In this document: positions 34,224 to 42,478 of the stretch, piece by piece
Position numbering within the stretch: position 1 is the first letter of the stretch
Layout of the letters: the number at the start of each line of letters is the position of its first letter
Assembly (NCBI RefSeq): GCF_030013905.1
Contig: NZ_CP124862.1
Location: 4,777,051 to 4,841,050, forward strand
Source of the DNA: Petroclostridium sp. X23
GTDB taxonomy: Bacteria; Bacillota; Clostridia; SK-Y3
Direction: 5' to 3'
Length of the DNA stretch: 64,000 bases
Notes under the pieces: generated by a model
Told to the model about the DNA's origin: nothing
The model's input: only the letters and a program-made list of their open reading frames with translations
Databases searched by the model: none
Position numbers and translations under genes: made by a program

Positions 34224-35157
34224 GTATATGGGGACGTGCCTGATCTTGCACATAATTATTGACTAGTAACAATTCAAATGATACAATCCTGTTTGGAGGT
34301 GGTAAGTATGAGCAGGTCACCAAGGGTATTGAGCCAAACAGGATTGTATCATATTATTTTTAGGGGCTTAAATAGACAGAATATATTTGAAGAAGACGCT
34401 GATTTTCACAAAATGCTTGAGATATTATTCGGAATAAAAAAAGAAAGATGTGTCGAAGTATATGCATATTGCTTAATGTATAACCATGTGCATCTGTTTA
34501 TTAGAGAAAACTGTACGGGCGATATTGTGAAAGTTATGCACAAATTGCTGACGAAATATGTAGGCTGGTACAATTTCAAATACCAGAGAAGCGGAAGTCT
34601 TATCGGTAACAGATATAAAAGTGAACCTATAGAAGATGAGCGGTATTTTTTTGCATTGACGCGATATATTCATCAAAATCCGATAAGGGCCGGAATTGTC
34701 AAAGAAATAAGCAAATATGCTTGGAGCAGTTATAATGATTATATGTCATTAGATTCAGGACAAAAGATTACAGATACCTATTTAATACTGGAAATGTTAT
34801 CTGCTGACGCTGAAGAAGCTAGACGAGAGTTTATCGAGCTACAAAAAGAAATTGGAAGTGAGAACTTCCATATAACCGACAGTAAAAAATTAACTGATGA
34901 ACAATTGCGTAGAAAGGTTATTAAGTGTTTAGACGGGTTAGATCCTAAAGAAATTGGAAACAAGCCTCGAAAAGAGCGAGATGAAATATTGCGATATTTG
35001 AGAGAAAAAGAAAAGTTTACAATAGGACAGTTGGAGCGGCTAACGGGTATTTCAAGGGGAATAATTACACGCTGTAACATGCAAAAATAGGCACGTCCCT
35101 AAGTGCTTCCTAAGTGCTTCCCCATGCAAAAATAGGCACGTCCCTAAGTGCTTCCCT
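34224..35157 (+). mobile_element. RAYT element, copy 3
   Basis: Complete copy with left end GTATATGGGGACGTGCCTGA and right end GGCACGTCCCTAAG. The right end is peculiar: 33 bases (35078-35110) are duplicated at 35123-35155, and CCTAAGTGCTTCC is also repeated inside. It sits at the broken 5' end of the response-regulator remnant. Confidence 0.85.
34308..35090 (+). CDS. REP-associated tyrosine transposase, copy 3
   Basis: A 260-residue Y1/HUH transposase nearly identical to copy 1 (two or three residue differences, such as Q for E in SGQKITD). The H-x-H motif, YIHQNPIRAGIV and the C-terminal helix-turn-helix are intact. The perfect 19-bp inverted repeat around its start is at 34278-34296 and 34334-34352. 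Confidence 0.9.
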   Translation: MSRSPRVLSQTGLYHIIFRGLNRQNIFEEDADFHKMLEILFGIKKERCVEVYAYCLMYNHVHLFIRENCTGDIVKVMHKLLTKYVGWYNFKYQRSGSLIGNRYKSEPIEDERYFFALTRYIHQNPIRAGIVKEISKYAWSSYNDYMSLDSGQKITDTYLILEMLSADAEEARREFIELQKEIGSENFHITDSKKLTDEQLRRKVIKCLDGLDPKEIGNKPRKERDEILRYLREKEKFTIGQLERLTGISRGIITRCNMQK

Positions 35158-35186
35158 AATTCGGAAGGAGGTGTTAAGGAGATCAT

Positions 35187-35864
35187 ATGATGAATAAAAT
35201 TTTGGTTGTTGAAGATGAAGATATTTTGCGTGAAGTGATAATAGATTATTTGATCGAGGGTGGATATCAGGTATTAGAGGCCGCAGATGGAGAGAAAGCT
35301 TTAGAGCTGTTTCAATCAAATTTAGTTGATTTGGTAATACTTGACATTGTTCTGCCGAAGCTTGACGGCTGGTCCGTATGCCGCAGGATACGAAAAAGCT
35401 CCGGTATTCCCATAATCATTTTAACCGCTCGTTCAGATGAGGATGACTCTCTTATGGGATATGAGCTGGGAGCGGATGATTATCTCATCAAACCATACAG
35501 TCCTCGTGTTTTAATGGCAAAAGTGAAACGCTTTCTTGAAAAATACTCAGGTACTATAGATGGAATGACAATATCATCTGATGGTATTGTCATAAATATG
35601 GGATCAAGACTTGTTTATGCAGATGGCGTTACAATTAATTTGACACATACAGAATTTGAAATTCTGGCTTACTTAATGCAAAATAAAGGGATTGTCATTA
35701 CCAGAGAGCAACTGATCGCTAAAGTATGGGGTTATGATTTTTATGGTGATGAAAAGACAGTGAACAGCCATATTAGAAACCTGCGTGCTAAGTTGGGCAG
35801 TAAAGGCAACTGCATTGTTACGGTTATCCGTTCGGGATATAAATTCGAAGAGGGACAGCTATGA
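35187..35864 (+). CDS. OmpR-family response regulator
   Basis: A 225-residue DNA-binding response regulator. The receiver has the acidic pair in VVEDEDILRE, the phospho-Asp in LVILDIVLPKLDG and the Lys in DDYLIKPYSP. The winged-helix domain has LTHTEFEILAYLMQNKGIV and the recognition segment KTVNSHIRNLRAKLG. Its stop overlaps the kinase start by four bases (ATGA), so the two are translationally coupled. Start at 35187 or the next codon (both ATG), after AAGGAG. Downstream surface-modification genes are plausible targets. Confidence 0.95.
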   Translation: MMNKILVVEDEDILREVIIDYLIEGGYQVLEAADGEKALELFQSNLVDLVILDIVLPKLDGWSVCRRIRKSSGIPIIILTARSDEDDSLMGYELGADDYLIKPYSPRVLMAKVKRFLEKYSGTIDGMTISSDGIVINMGSRLVYADGVTINLTHTEFEILAYLMQNKGIVITREQLIAKVWGYDFYGDEKTVNSHIRNLRAKLGSKGNCIVTVIRSGYKFEEGQL

Positions 35865-37594
35865 AAAAAAGTATTGTTTTTAAATGGTTTATGTTAACAG
35901 CTCTAATATTCTCCACGATGCTTTTATTCATTGGGATCGCGCAAAATTTCTTTTTTGAGAAATATTACATTAATGAGAAATCGGATACTCTCAAAGCGTA
36001 TATGAACAAGTATTCTGATTTGGCAGCGAAAAAAGGATCGGAAGCAGCATCGGTCGAACTCTATAAGAATAACCATATTTGGATAACAAAACTGGATAAA
36101 TACGGACGTATCAGCGATGTAGAAAGTTACTATATTGAAGTGAAATTGAAGAATTCACAGGATATTTTGCGAATTCCAATGTACTCCTTTGAAGGAGAAT
36201 ATTCTTCCGATGTACTCTTGTTATTAAAGGTCGGTGATGAGGTGATTATTGATACCGTTAATATAGCCGATGAAAGGATACCTTACCAAATACAAACTAA
36301 TTCAATCGGAGTTGTAAATTTAAGCATTGCAAACAAGCTGCATGGTCCGCATGCCGATAAGGCTTATAGTAACCTTGCAGTCGGTATATTAAGAGGAACA
36401 ACAGCCAAAGCTGTATTTCCGGAACATACAGTGGATATTCAGTTTCCCTACAATGAACAGTATTTTTTGGAACAGATAAAAGAATTTCAAGCCAGCCTGC
36501 TGGCTGATCATGCGAAACCTCTTCAGCATACGGAAGAACATAGTGCAACAGAAAATTTTACGGAATACAAAATAATCATTAAACCGGTTGTTGAAAATGG
36601 GGTAAAGGGATATATTTTTGCTATGACCTCTCTTCAGCCGGTAGATGAAGCAATATCGGTTATTCGGCAATTCTATCCGTACTTTTTTGGATTTACTGTT
36701 CTGTGTGTTATTCTTTTAGCATTTATTTTTTCTAAATGGCTGGCCAAACCGCTGATATCTATCAACCAGATTACAGGGAAAATTGCAAACATGGATTTTA
36801 CAGAAAAACTGCCGGTGCGTTCTACAGACGAAATTGGCCAGCTATCCCAAAGTATCAATTACCTGTCGAACCAGATGGAAGCGTATATTAGTCAGCTGAA
36901 ACAGGATCTTGATAAAGAAAAGCAGATGGAAAATATACGGAAGGAATTTATTGCGGGAGTATCTCATGAGTTGAAAACGCCTCTTGCTGTTATAAAAAGC
37001 TGTCTATCTATTTTAAAAGACGGAATTGCAGCTGAAAAAAGGGAACATTACTTTCAGGCGATGGAAGACGAAATACAGCGGACAGACTTGCTGGTTGTAA
37101 ACATGTTGGATCTGGCTAAGTTCGAATCTGGTACCTATAAGCCTGAAATGGCTCCTTTTGAAATAGATAGAGTGATTACCGAAGTATGCAGGTCTCTGGC
37201 TGAACAAATACAGGAGAAAAATCTTTCTCTTACATCAAGAATTTGTTCTCAGATGGTTGTAGGTCATAAAGGGCTAATCAGTCGTGTTATAACTAATTTT
37301 CTCAGTAATGCAATCCGACATACTGAGAATGGACATGCAATCATAATTACCGTAAAAGACAATGGACAGACAGTTGAAATCAGCGTGGAAAATCAAGGGA
37401 ACCCGATTTCAGAGGAAGACAGAAAAAAGATATGGGGCCAATTCTACCGTTTAGAGGCACGGACATCTAAATCAGGTACGGGTCTCGGACTTTCCATATC
37501 CAAGGAAATACTGGAGCTTCATCAAGCAGCTTATGGTGTGGAAAATACGAAAGATGGCGTCCGCTTTTTCTTTTCACTGCCGATCCAATTATAA
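35861..37594 (+). CDS. Membrane sensor histidine kinase
   Basis: A 577-residue kinase. A membrane segment lies at about residues 8-28 and another at about 268-288, enclosing an extracellular sensor of about 240 residues. HAMP follows (AKPLISINQITGKIANMDF). The dimerisation/His domain contains FIAGVSHELKTPLAVIKS with the phospho-His. The ATPase domain has NFLSNAIRHTENGH (N box) and SGTGLGLSISKEILELH (G box). Layout resembles VanS/BceS-like cell-envelope kinases with a large outer domain. It pairs with the overlapping response regulator. A terminator follows. Confidence 0.94.
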   Translation: MKKSIVFKWFMLTALIFSTMLLFIGIAQNFFFEKYYINEKSDTLKAYMNKYSDLAAKKGSEAASVELYKNNHIWITKLDKYGRISDVESYYIEVKLKNSQDILRIPMYSFEGEYSSDVLLLLKVGDEVIIDTVNIADERIPYQIQTNSIGVVNLSIANKLHGPHADKAYSNLAVGILRGTTAKAVFPEHTVDIQFPYNEQYFLEQIKEFQASLLADHAKPLQHTEEHSATENFTEYKIIIKPVVENGVKGYIFAMTSLQPVDEAISVIRQFYPYFFGFTVLCVILLAFIFSKWLAKPLISINQITGKIANMDFTEKLPVRSTDEIGQLSQSINYLSNQMEAYISQLKQDLDKEKQMENIRKEFIAGVSHELKTPLAVIKSCLSILKDGIAAEKREHYFQAMEDEIQRTDLLVVNMLDLAKFESGTYKPEMAPFEIDRVITEVCRSLAEQIQEKNLSLTSRICSQMVVGHKGLISRVITNFLSNAIRHTENGHAIIITVKDNGQTVEISVENQGNPISEEDRKKIWGQFYRLEARTSKSGTGLGLSISKEILELHQAAYGVENTKDGVRFFFSLPIQL

Positions 37595-37621
37595 GAAATG
37601 AATAATAATATCTACCAGCAA

Positions 37622-37657
37622 AACAGCTATGAAGGATACTTCATGGCTGTTTTTTGT
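37622..37657 (+). terminator. Terminator of the two-component operon
   Basis: AACAGCTATGAA pairs with TTCATGGCTGTT (one G-U) around a 6-base loop and runs into six T, 28 bp after the kinase stop codon. Confidence 0.85.
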
Positions 37658-37758
37658 AATTAGGTAATAAATAATATCCAGGCTTTATCTCATCTGCATC
37701 TGTTCTGCACTTTGCTAATGTAATATCTATGTATCAAATAAAGAAAAGAGGTATTTAT

Positions 37759-38367
37759 ATGAAAAAATTAATGATGTGTTTCCTGATAGGCATTCTTCTG
37801 ATTGGTACGGCTGCCTGCGGGAATAAAACTGCTGAAAAGGATGCTACAGCTCAGTTTAAGAACAGTGTTTTTATGGGAGATTCCATTACCGAAGGTTTTG
37901 CTGTTAATGAAATCCTACCGAACGAATCTGTAATGGCTGGGGCAGGAGCTACAGCAGGTTATATCTATGAAGAGTATATAGATGATTTAGCTGAAAAGAA
38001 ACCGGATAACGTCTTTATCATGTTAGGATCGGACGACATGCTCATGCCGGTAGATGATCCTAAAGCATTATTTGAAAGTGATTTGACCAAACTGATTAAT
38101 AAAATAAAGGAAGAAGTGCCCAACGCAAAAATATATCTCCAATCCATAGCACCTGTCACACAGGAGGCATTAAAACAAGAACCCCGCTATGAAAGAATAG
38201 AGGAATATAACGAGCTTTTAAAAGAGCTAACGGGTAAATTATCAATTAATTATGTAGACATAGGAGCATTGGCAAAGGAAAACCACAATTTATTTGCCGA
38301 AGATGGTGTTCATTTCAAGAAAGAATTTTATCAGTTGTGGCTGAAGAAGCTCTCCGAATCATTATAG
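37759..38367 (+). CDS. SGNH/GDSL-type hydrolase lipoprotein
   Basis: About 202 residues, with lipobox GTAAC. The mature part is an SGNH esterase fold: block I VFMGDSITEGF with the nucleophile Ser, block III IMLGSDD in place of the more usual G-x-N-D, and block V DGVHFKKE with the catalytic Asp and His. Such extracytoplasmic SGNH proteins accompany MBOAT acyltransferases and help put acetyl groups on surface polysaccharides or remove them. The ATG at 37759 follows AAGAGG. The MBOAT gene starts 12 bp after its stop. Confidence 0.85.
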   Translation: MKKLMMCFLIGILLIGTAACGNKTAEKDATAQFKNSVFMGDSITEGFAVNEILPNESVMAGAGATAGYIYEEYIDDLAEKKPDNVFIMLGSDDMLMPVDDPKALFESDLTKLINKIKEEVPNAKIYLQSIAPVTQEALKQEPRYERIEEYNELLKELTGKLSINYVDIGALAKENHNLFAEDGVHFKKEFYQLWLKKLSESL

Positions 38368-38378
38368 CGGAGGGACAT

Positions 38379-39785
38379 ATGGTATTCAGTAGCCTATTTT
38401 TTACATTTGCTTTTTTGCCGGTCACATTAATTTTATATTATTCTTTAGGAAAGCATTTGAGGAATATTGTACTGCTTGCCGCAAGCCTGTTTTTCTATGC
38501 ATGGGGAGAGCCTGCCTATGTAATATTGATGTGTATCTCCATAATGATTAATTATTGCATAGGTTCTTTTTTCGACAAAAACAATACCAGCAGACGAAAA
38601 CGGAAGCTTTTATTAATAATAAGTCTGGTGTTTAATTTAGGCTGTCTCGCATATTTTAAATACTTAGGCATGTTAATAAGTACAATAGCATCCGTTATTG
38701 GCTGGAATCTAAATGTAGGAACACCAGCACTACCTATAGGGATTTCGTTTTATACTTTTCAGGCTCTATCCTACGTGGTTGATGTATACAGGGGGAAAAT
38801 AAAATCGCAGAAAAGTCTCACTCTTTTTGCTCTTTATATTACGATGTTCCCGCAACTGGTAGCCGGGCCTATTGTGAACTATGCAGACATTGAAGCACAG
38901 TTAGCTGACAGGAGTGCGACTTTTAAAGGATTAAAATCCGGGATGCGGCGCTTCCTGTGTGGTTTGGCGAAAAAGGTGCTTCTTGCCAATAATATAGGTC
39001 TGCTATGGTTTGAAGTAAAAGTCATGCCCGGTACAGAAATTTCAGTACTCATGGCATGGACAGGGATTATTGCCTTTACACTGCAGATTTACTTCGATTT
39101 TAGCGGGTACTCAGATATGGCTATCGGATTGGGAAAAATGTTTGGCTTCCATTTCAAAGAAAACTTCCAGTATCCATATATTTCGCAAAGTATCTCGGAA
39201 TTTTGGCGGAGGTGGCATATCTCCCTTGGATCGTGGTTTAAGGAATATGTCTATATTCCTCTTGGCGGGAGCCGTGCCGGTAAGTGGAAACTGATACGAA
39301 ACCTGTTCATCGTATGGTTTCTTACAGGGCTCTGGCATGGTGCAAGATGGAATTTCGTTTTATGGGGAATTTATTTTGGAGCTTTAATATTTATAGAAAA
39401 ATTGTTTTTGCAGAAGAGGATGGAACGATGGCCAAAAGCTGTTTGTCATATATACTCATTGCTGTTTGTTGTGATAGGCTGGGTATTTTTTGAATTTACA
39501 AATCTGCAGGATGCGTTAAGTTTTCTGATGAGCATGTTTGGAGTAAGAGGCAATGCGCTTATTAACAACCAAGCAATTATGGAGCTAAAAGCTTATGCTA
39601 TTTTATTTATTGTTGGTATAATTGCCGCTTCTCCATGGCCTAAAAAAGTGTCATTGTATTTTAGAAATAATCATTGTAATATTTATAGATTTGCTGCTAA
39701 CGTATATTATTGTGCACTAATGTTCTTTTCAACCGTATATATGGTTGCCTCAACCTATAACCCATTTATTTATTTTCGATTTTGA
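38379..39785 (+). CDS. MBOAT-family O-acyltransferase (AlgI/DltB-like)
   Basis: A polytopic membrane O-acyltransferase of about 468 residues. Family marks are FTFAFLPVTLILYY at the start, the LPIGISFYTFQALSYVVDVYRG block, FDFSGYSDMAIG and FWRRWHISLGSWFKEYVYIPLGGSR. The catalytic His is in FLTGLWHGARWNF. It moves an acetyl group across the membrane onto an exported polysaccharide, as AlgI does for alginate. The ATG at 38379 follows GCGGAGGG. Upstream is the SGNH partner and downstream a cut-off DHHW gene, the usual third member. Confidence 0.93.
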   Translation: MVFSSLFFTFAFLPVTLILYYSLGKHLRNIVLLAASLFFYAWGEPAYVILMCISIMINYCIGSFFDKNNTSRRKRKLLLIISLVFNLGCLAYFKYLGMLISTIASVIGWNLNVGTPALPIGISFYTFQALSYVVDVYRGKIKSQKSLTLFALYITMFPQLVAGPIVNYADIEAQLADRSATFKGLKSGMRRFLCGLAKKVLLANNIGLLWFEVKVMPGTEISVLMAWTGIIAFTLQIYFDFSGYSDMAIGLGKMFGFHFKENFQYPYISQSISEFWRRWHISLGSWFKEYVYIPLGGSRAGKWKLIRNLFIVWFLTGLWHGARWNFVLWGIYFGALIFIEKLFLQKRMERWPKAVCHIYSLLFVVIGWVFFEFTNLQDALSFLMSMFGVRGNALINNQAIMELKAYAILFIVGIIAASPWPKKVSLYFRNNHCNIYRFAANVYYCALMFFSTVYMVASTYNPFIYFRF

Positions 39786-39799
39786 TCTGGAGGATTGCA

Positions 39800-40087
39800 A
39801 TGCGAATAAATAGAAAAAAAACTTCTGCTGCTTTACAGAGTATCATAGGTGTAATTCCGTTTTTATTTATACTTGTCATGTTGATGTTGCATCTGGTTTT
39901 GCCGGACAAAACATTTTCAAGGGATGAAATGCGCTATTTAGCTCAATGGCCTACCTTCCATGTTGAAAGGGTAATGGATGGTAGTTATAAGACAAAAGTA
40001 GAATCATACTTTTCAGATCAGTTCCCTTTCCGGAATTTTTGGATTCATATTCAGAAAGACTCCAATCAGATTTTATTAAATATGTAG
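39800..40087 (+). pseudogene. DHHW-type acetylation protein, N-terminal fragment
   Basis: Only 95 codons remain: a membrane anchor (IIGVIPFLFILVMLMLHLVL) and the start of the outer domain, FSRDEMRYLAQWPTF and SYFSDQFPFRNFWI, which is the opening of DHHW/AlgJ-like proteins of about 380 residues. The catalytic D-H-H-W region is missing. Frame breaks at 40087, where an unrelated carboxypeptidase fragment begins. Start after CTGGAGGA. With this gene broken, the acetylation system may be crippled. Confidence 0.75.
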
Positions 40088-40128
40088 TTTTTTATATCTA
40101 ATTATTTCATGCTTTTTCTTGATATTAT

Positions 40129-40377
40129 ACGGATACTGATGGGATAACCTTTTACAGTACCATGTTGAAAGGACTCAGTGGTCAAAACATTACTGGTGGA
40201 GAAATTTTAGGAGGAAAAACCGGATATACTGATGAGGCTGGTCTGTGTCTCGCGAGTTTCGCCAAAGTGGATAATCAAGAATATGTTTTGCTTACAGCTG
40301 GTGCAAAAGGAGATAACCACTTGGAACAGTTTAATATTACCGATGCAATAGCTGTATACAGCAGCATAGGAAAATAA
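40129..40377 (+). pseudogene. D-alanyl-D-alanine carboxypeptidase (S11), C-terminal fragment
   Basis: The frame from DTDGITFYSTMLKGL to its stop holds the K-T-G box in EILGGKTGYTDEAGLCLASF of penicillin-binding S11 peptidases. The S-x-x-K and S-x-N boxes, which lie earlier, are absent. It follows directly on the broken DHHW gene, so a deletion joined the two. Confidence 0.75.
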
Positions 40378-40430
40378 TATGTACTTTATAAGATTTTCTT
40401 AAGGATTTGATAAGTCATAAATCCAATATA

Positions 40431-40474
40431 GCCTGTCCGATGTCGGTAAGATAAAATTATCCAATCGGATAGGC
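40431..40474 (+). other. Structured leader-like hairpin before the rtcB-like remnant
   Basis: GCCTGTCCGAT pairs with ATCGGATAGGC (one G-U), with an inner GATAA/TTATC stem. A T-rich stretch follows about 10 bases later, then an AAAGGAG ribosome site and the ATG of the rtcB-like remnant at 40523. It may be a leader regulatory element or terminator. Confidence 0.45.
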
Positions 40475-40539
40475 GCTGATAATTTTTTATTATGCATTTT
40501 TTTAGATGAAAAGGAGAATTTAATGAGTAATATATTATT

Positions 40540-42043
40540 GAGTTAATTTCATAATTTCTAATCCTTGAAAACACAAGGTTAGAAAAAAGCATAAAAAATA
40601 GTTTACCCCAATCCGATAAATAATTCGTCCAAACAATCCACAGAAAGGAGTAAACGTTGTACGAATTATGAATCGGCAAACAACATTATTTACTTTAGAG
40701 CAAATTATAGAAATTCAACCATTAACAAAATTACAAGCTGTTTTAACATTTATTGATTATTCAATTATGCTTGAAACTTTTAAAATTGATGTCAGCAAAC
40801 GTGGTCCTAAAGGATTTGCGTATACCAGCTTGCTCAATGCTTTACTTGCAATGCAAATAGATCAAATACCTACTATTAAAGCATTAGTTAAAAGGTTGAA
40901 AACAGACCCCGTTTTAAGAGTAACCTGCGGGTTTGATACTATTGGCAAAACGCCTAGTGCTTCAACTTTCTCTAGGTTTATAGAAAAGCTCTCTAAAACC
41001 GATGTACTTGAAAAAACTTTTCAGAGAATGGTTCGTAGAGCCAAAACCTTGGGACTTATTAATGGTTCCCATGTCTCAATAGATGCATCGAAAATTGATG
41101 CCTTTGAGCATGCTGTACCAAAATCAAAAATACCAGAAAACAATCCAGAGTTTCCTCACTGGGGTGCCAAGCAAGATACCAATGGCAATATGATAAAATG
41201 GTTTGGTTGGAAGATGCATGCTGTAGTAGATACAACAAGCGGAATCCCATTAGGGTACATCATAACCCCTGCAAATGTTGCAGATATGGTAATGGCAATA
41301 CCACTAATGAATAAGCTTAAGGCAGATTATGAAGACTTATTCAAACCATCTTACTACATTATGGATACAGGCTATGATATACCATCTATCTATCAACATG
41401 CTGTATCATTTGGTGCTCAAGCTATTATGCCAATTAACTGGAGAAATACGAAAACTCCACCTGAAGGCATTAACTGGGAAGGTCAACTTGTTTGCACCAT
41501 GAATTATCCGTATGTGAATGGTGGAAATGATAATGGAACCATTCGGTTATTATGTCCCCACGCTTGCGGAAAAGCCAATTGTCCTATGGGTTCAAGTTGG
41601 TGTACGAGTACAAAATCAGGATACATTGGCAAAGTTAAAATTAAGGATAATCCACGGTTTATATCTTATCCATTACGAGGAACAGAAGCATGGGACAATC
41701 TATATGATGAAAGAACATCCGTTGAACGCTTTTTTGGTGATGGAAAAGAAAACTATGCTTTAAACAATCTGCGTGTAGCAGGGCTAAAAAAAGCAAAAGT
41801 ATTCATGGATTTAGCCTGCATTGCAATTATTGCTACAAGAATTACAAAAGCAGAACAATCAAAAAATATTGCAGCTTAGTATTTTAATTATCAAGGAACA
41901 GGAGATGATATTTCTTAATTTCAAAACTATATAGTTGTGGATAACTATCTATTGTAAGGATAGTCTAACCTTTTTTTGCACAATTTCAAAAATATCAGTA
42001 GGAATTATCCACATTCTTGATTTTTGAATTATGAAATATCCTC
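40540..42043 (+). mobile_element. DUF772-type IS (IS5/IS1182-like), copy 2
   Basis: A 1504-bp element that looks identical to 21703-23206, flanked by a 4-bp duplication TATT (40536-40539 and 42044-42047). Removing the element and one TATT rejoins the rtcB-like frame after its fifth codon. Confidence 0.9.
40668..41879 (+). CDS. IS transposase with DUF772 N-terminal domain, copy 2
   Basis: The 403-residue protein is the same, residue for residue, as that at 21831-23042: DDE residues in VSIDASKIDAF, YYIMDTGYD and TSVERFFGDGKE, with the same Cys-rich insertion. The sameness of two copies 17 kb apart suggests recent movement and a still active enzyme. Confidence 0.9.
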   Translation: MNRQTTLFTLEQIIEIQPLTKLQAVLTFIDYSIMLETFKIDVSKRGPKGFAYTSLLNALLAMQIDQIPTIKALVKRLKTDPVLRVTCGFDTIGKTPSASTFSRFIEKLSKTDVLEKTFQRMVRRAKTLGLINGSHVSIDASKIDAFEHAVPKSKIPENNPEFPHWGAKQDTNGNMIKWFGWKMHAVVDTTSGIPLGYIITPANVADMVMAIPLMNKLKADYEDLFKPSYYIMDTGYDIPSIYQHAVSFGAQAIMPINWRNTKTPPEGINWEGQLVCTMNYPYVNGGNDNGTIRLLCPHACGKANCPMGSSWCTSTKSGYIGKVKIKDNPRFISYPLRGTEAWDNLYDERTSVERFFGDGKENYALNNLRVAGLKKAKVFMDLACIAIIATRITKAEQSKNIAA

Positions 42044-42325
42044 TATTAATAACAAGCAGTAAGAACTGGATAGAACATACCGCAGTCATGCAGCTAAATG
42101 CATTATCGGAATTGGATGGAGTGAGAAAAGTAGCCGGACTTCCTGACCTGCATGCCGGAAAAGTCCCTGTTGGTGTTGCGGTAGTAACCGAAGGAATGAT
42201 ATACCCACACATCATAGGAAATGATATTGGATGTGGCATGGGTCTATTTAGAACCGGTATTGAGAGGAAAAAATTAAAATGGATCGTTGGGTAACTAGGC
42301 TTAACCATGGGTGTTTCACCTCCGG
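42044..42325 (+). pseudogene. RtcB-like RNA ligase remnant A (5' part, interrupted and frameshifted)
   Basis: The start codon is at 40523; after five codons the IS intervenes, then the frame resumes with ITSSKNWIEHTAVMQLNAL. The RtcB motifs LPDLHAGKVPVGVAV and the Mn-binding Cys region GNDIGCGMGLFRTG are present. At a run of A near 42268 one base is missing: the +1 frame goes on with MDRWVTRLNHG. The gene is then lost by 42325. This short form resembles RtcB proteins coupled to the release factor PrfH. About two thirds of the ligase is absent. Confidence 0.8.
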
Positions 42326-42478
42326 CTATTTTATTGCAAATATTATTTTTTGTACGTTAATTGCAATTGTTTGTGGCTTGCGGAAATGGAGGAAAAACAA
42401 TAAGCTGTACCAAACTCCTGAGGAATGAAATACTTTTATTGAATTATGACAGTTTGGAGAGAAGGGTGGAGTTATATA

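Noticed and set aside
35078..35157. Short repeated units resembling the start of a CRISPR array
   Set aside because: The repeats are unequal, touch each other with no unique spacers of constant length, and belong to the end of a RAYT element. No cas genes are near.
40431..40474. A tRNA or T-box-like structure
   Set aside because: The stem has no cloverleaf, no CCA-adjacent acceptor arm and no T-box sequence; it is kept only as a hairpin.
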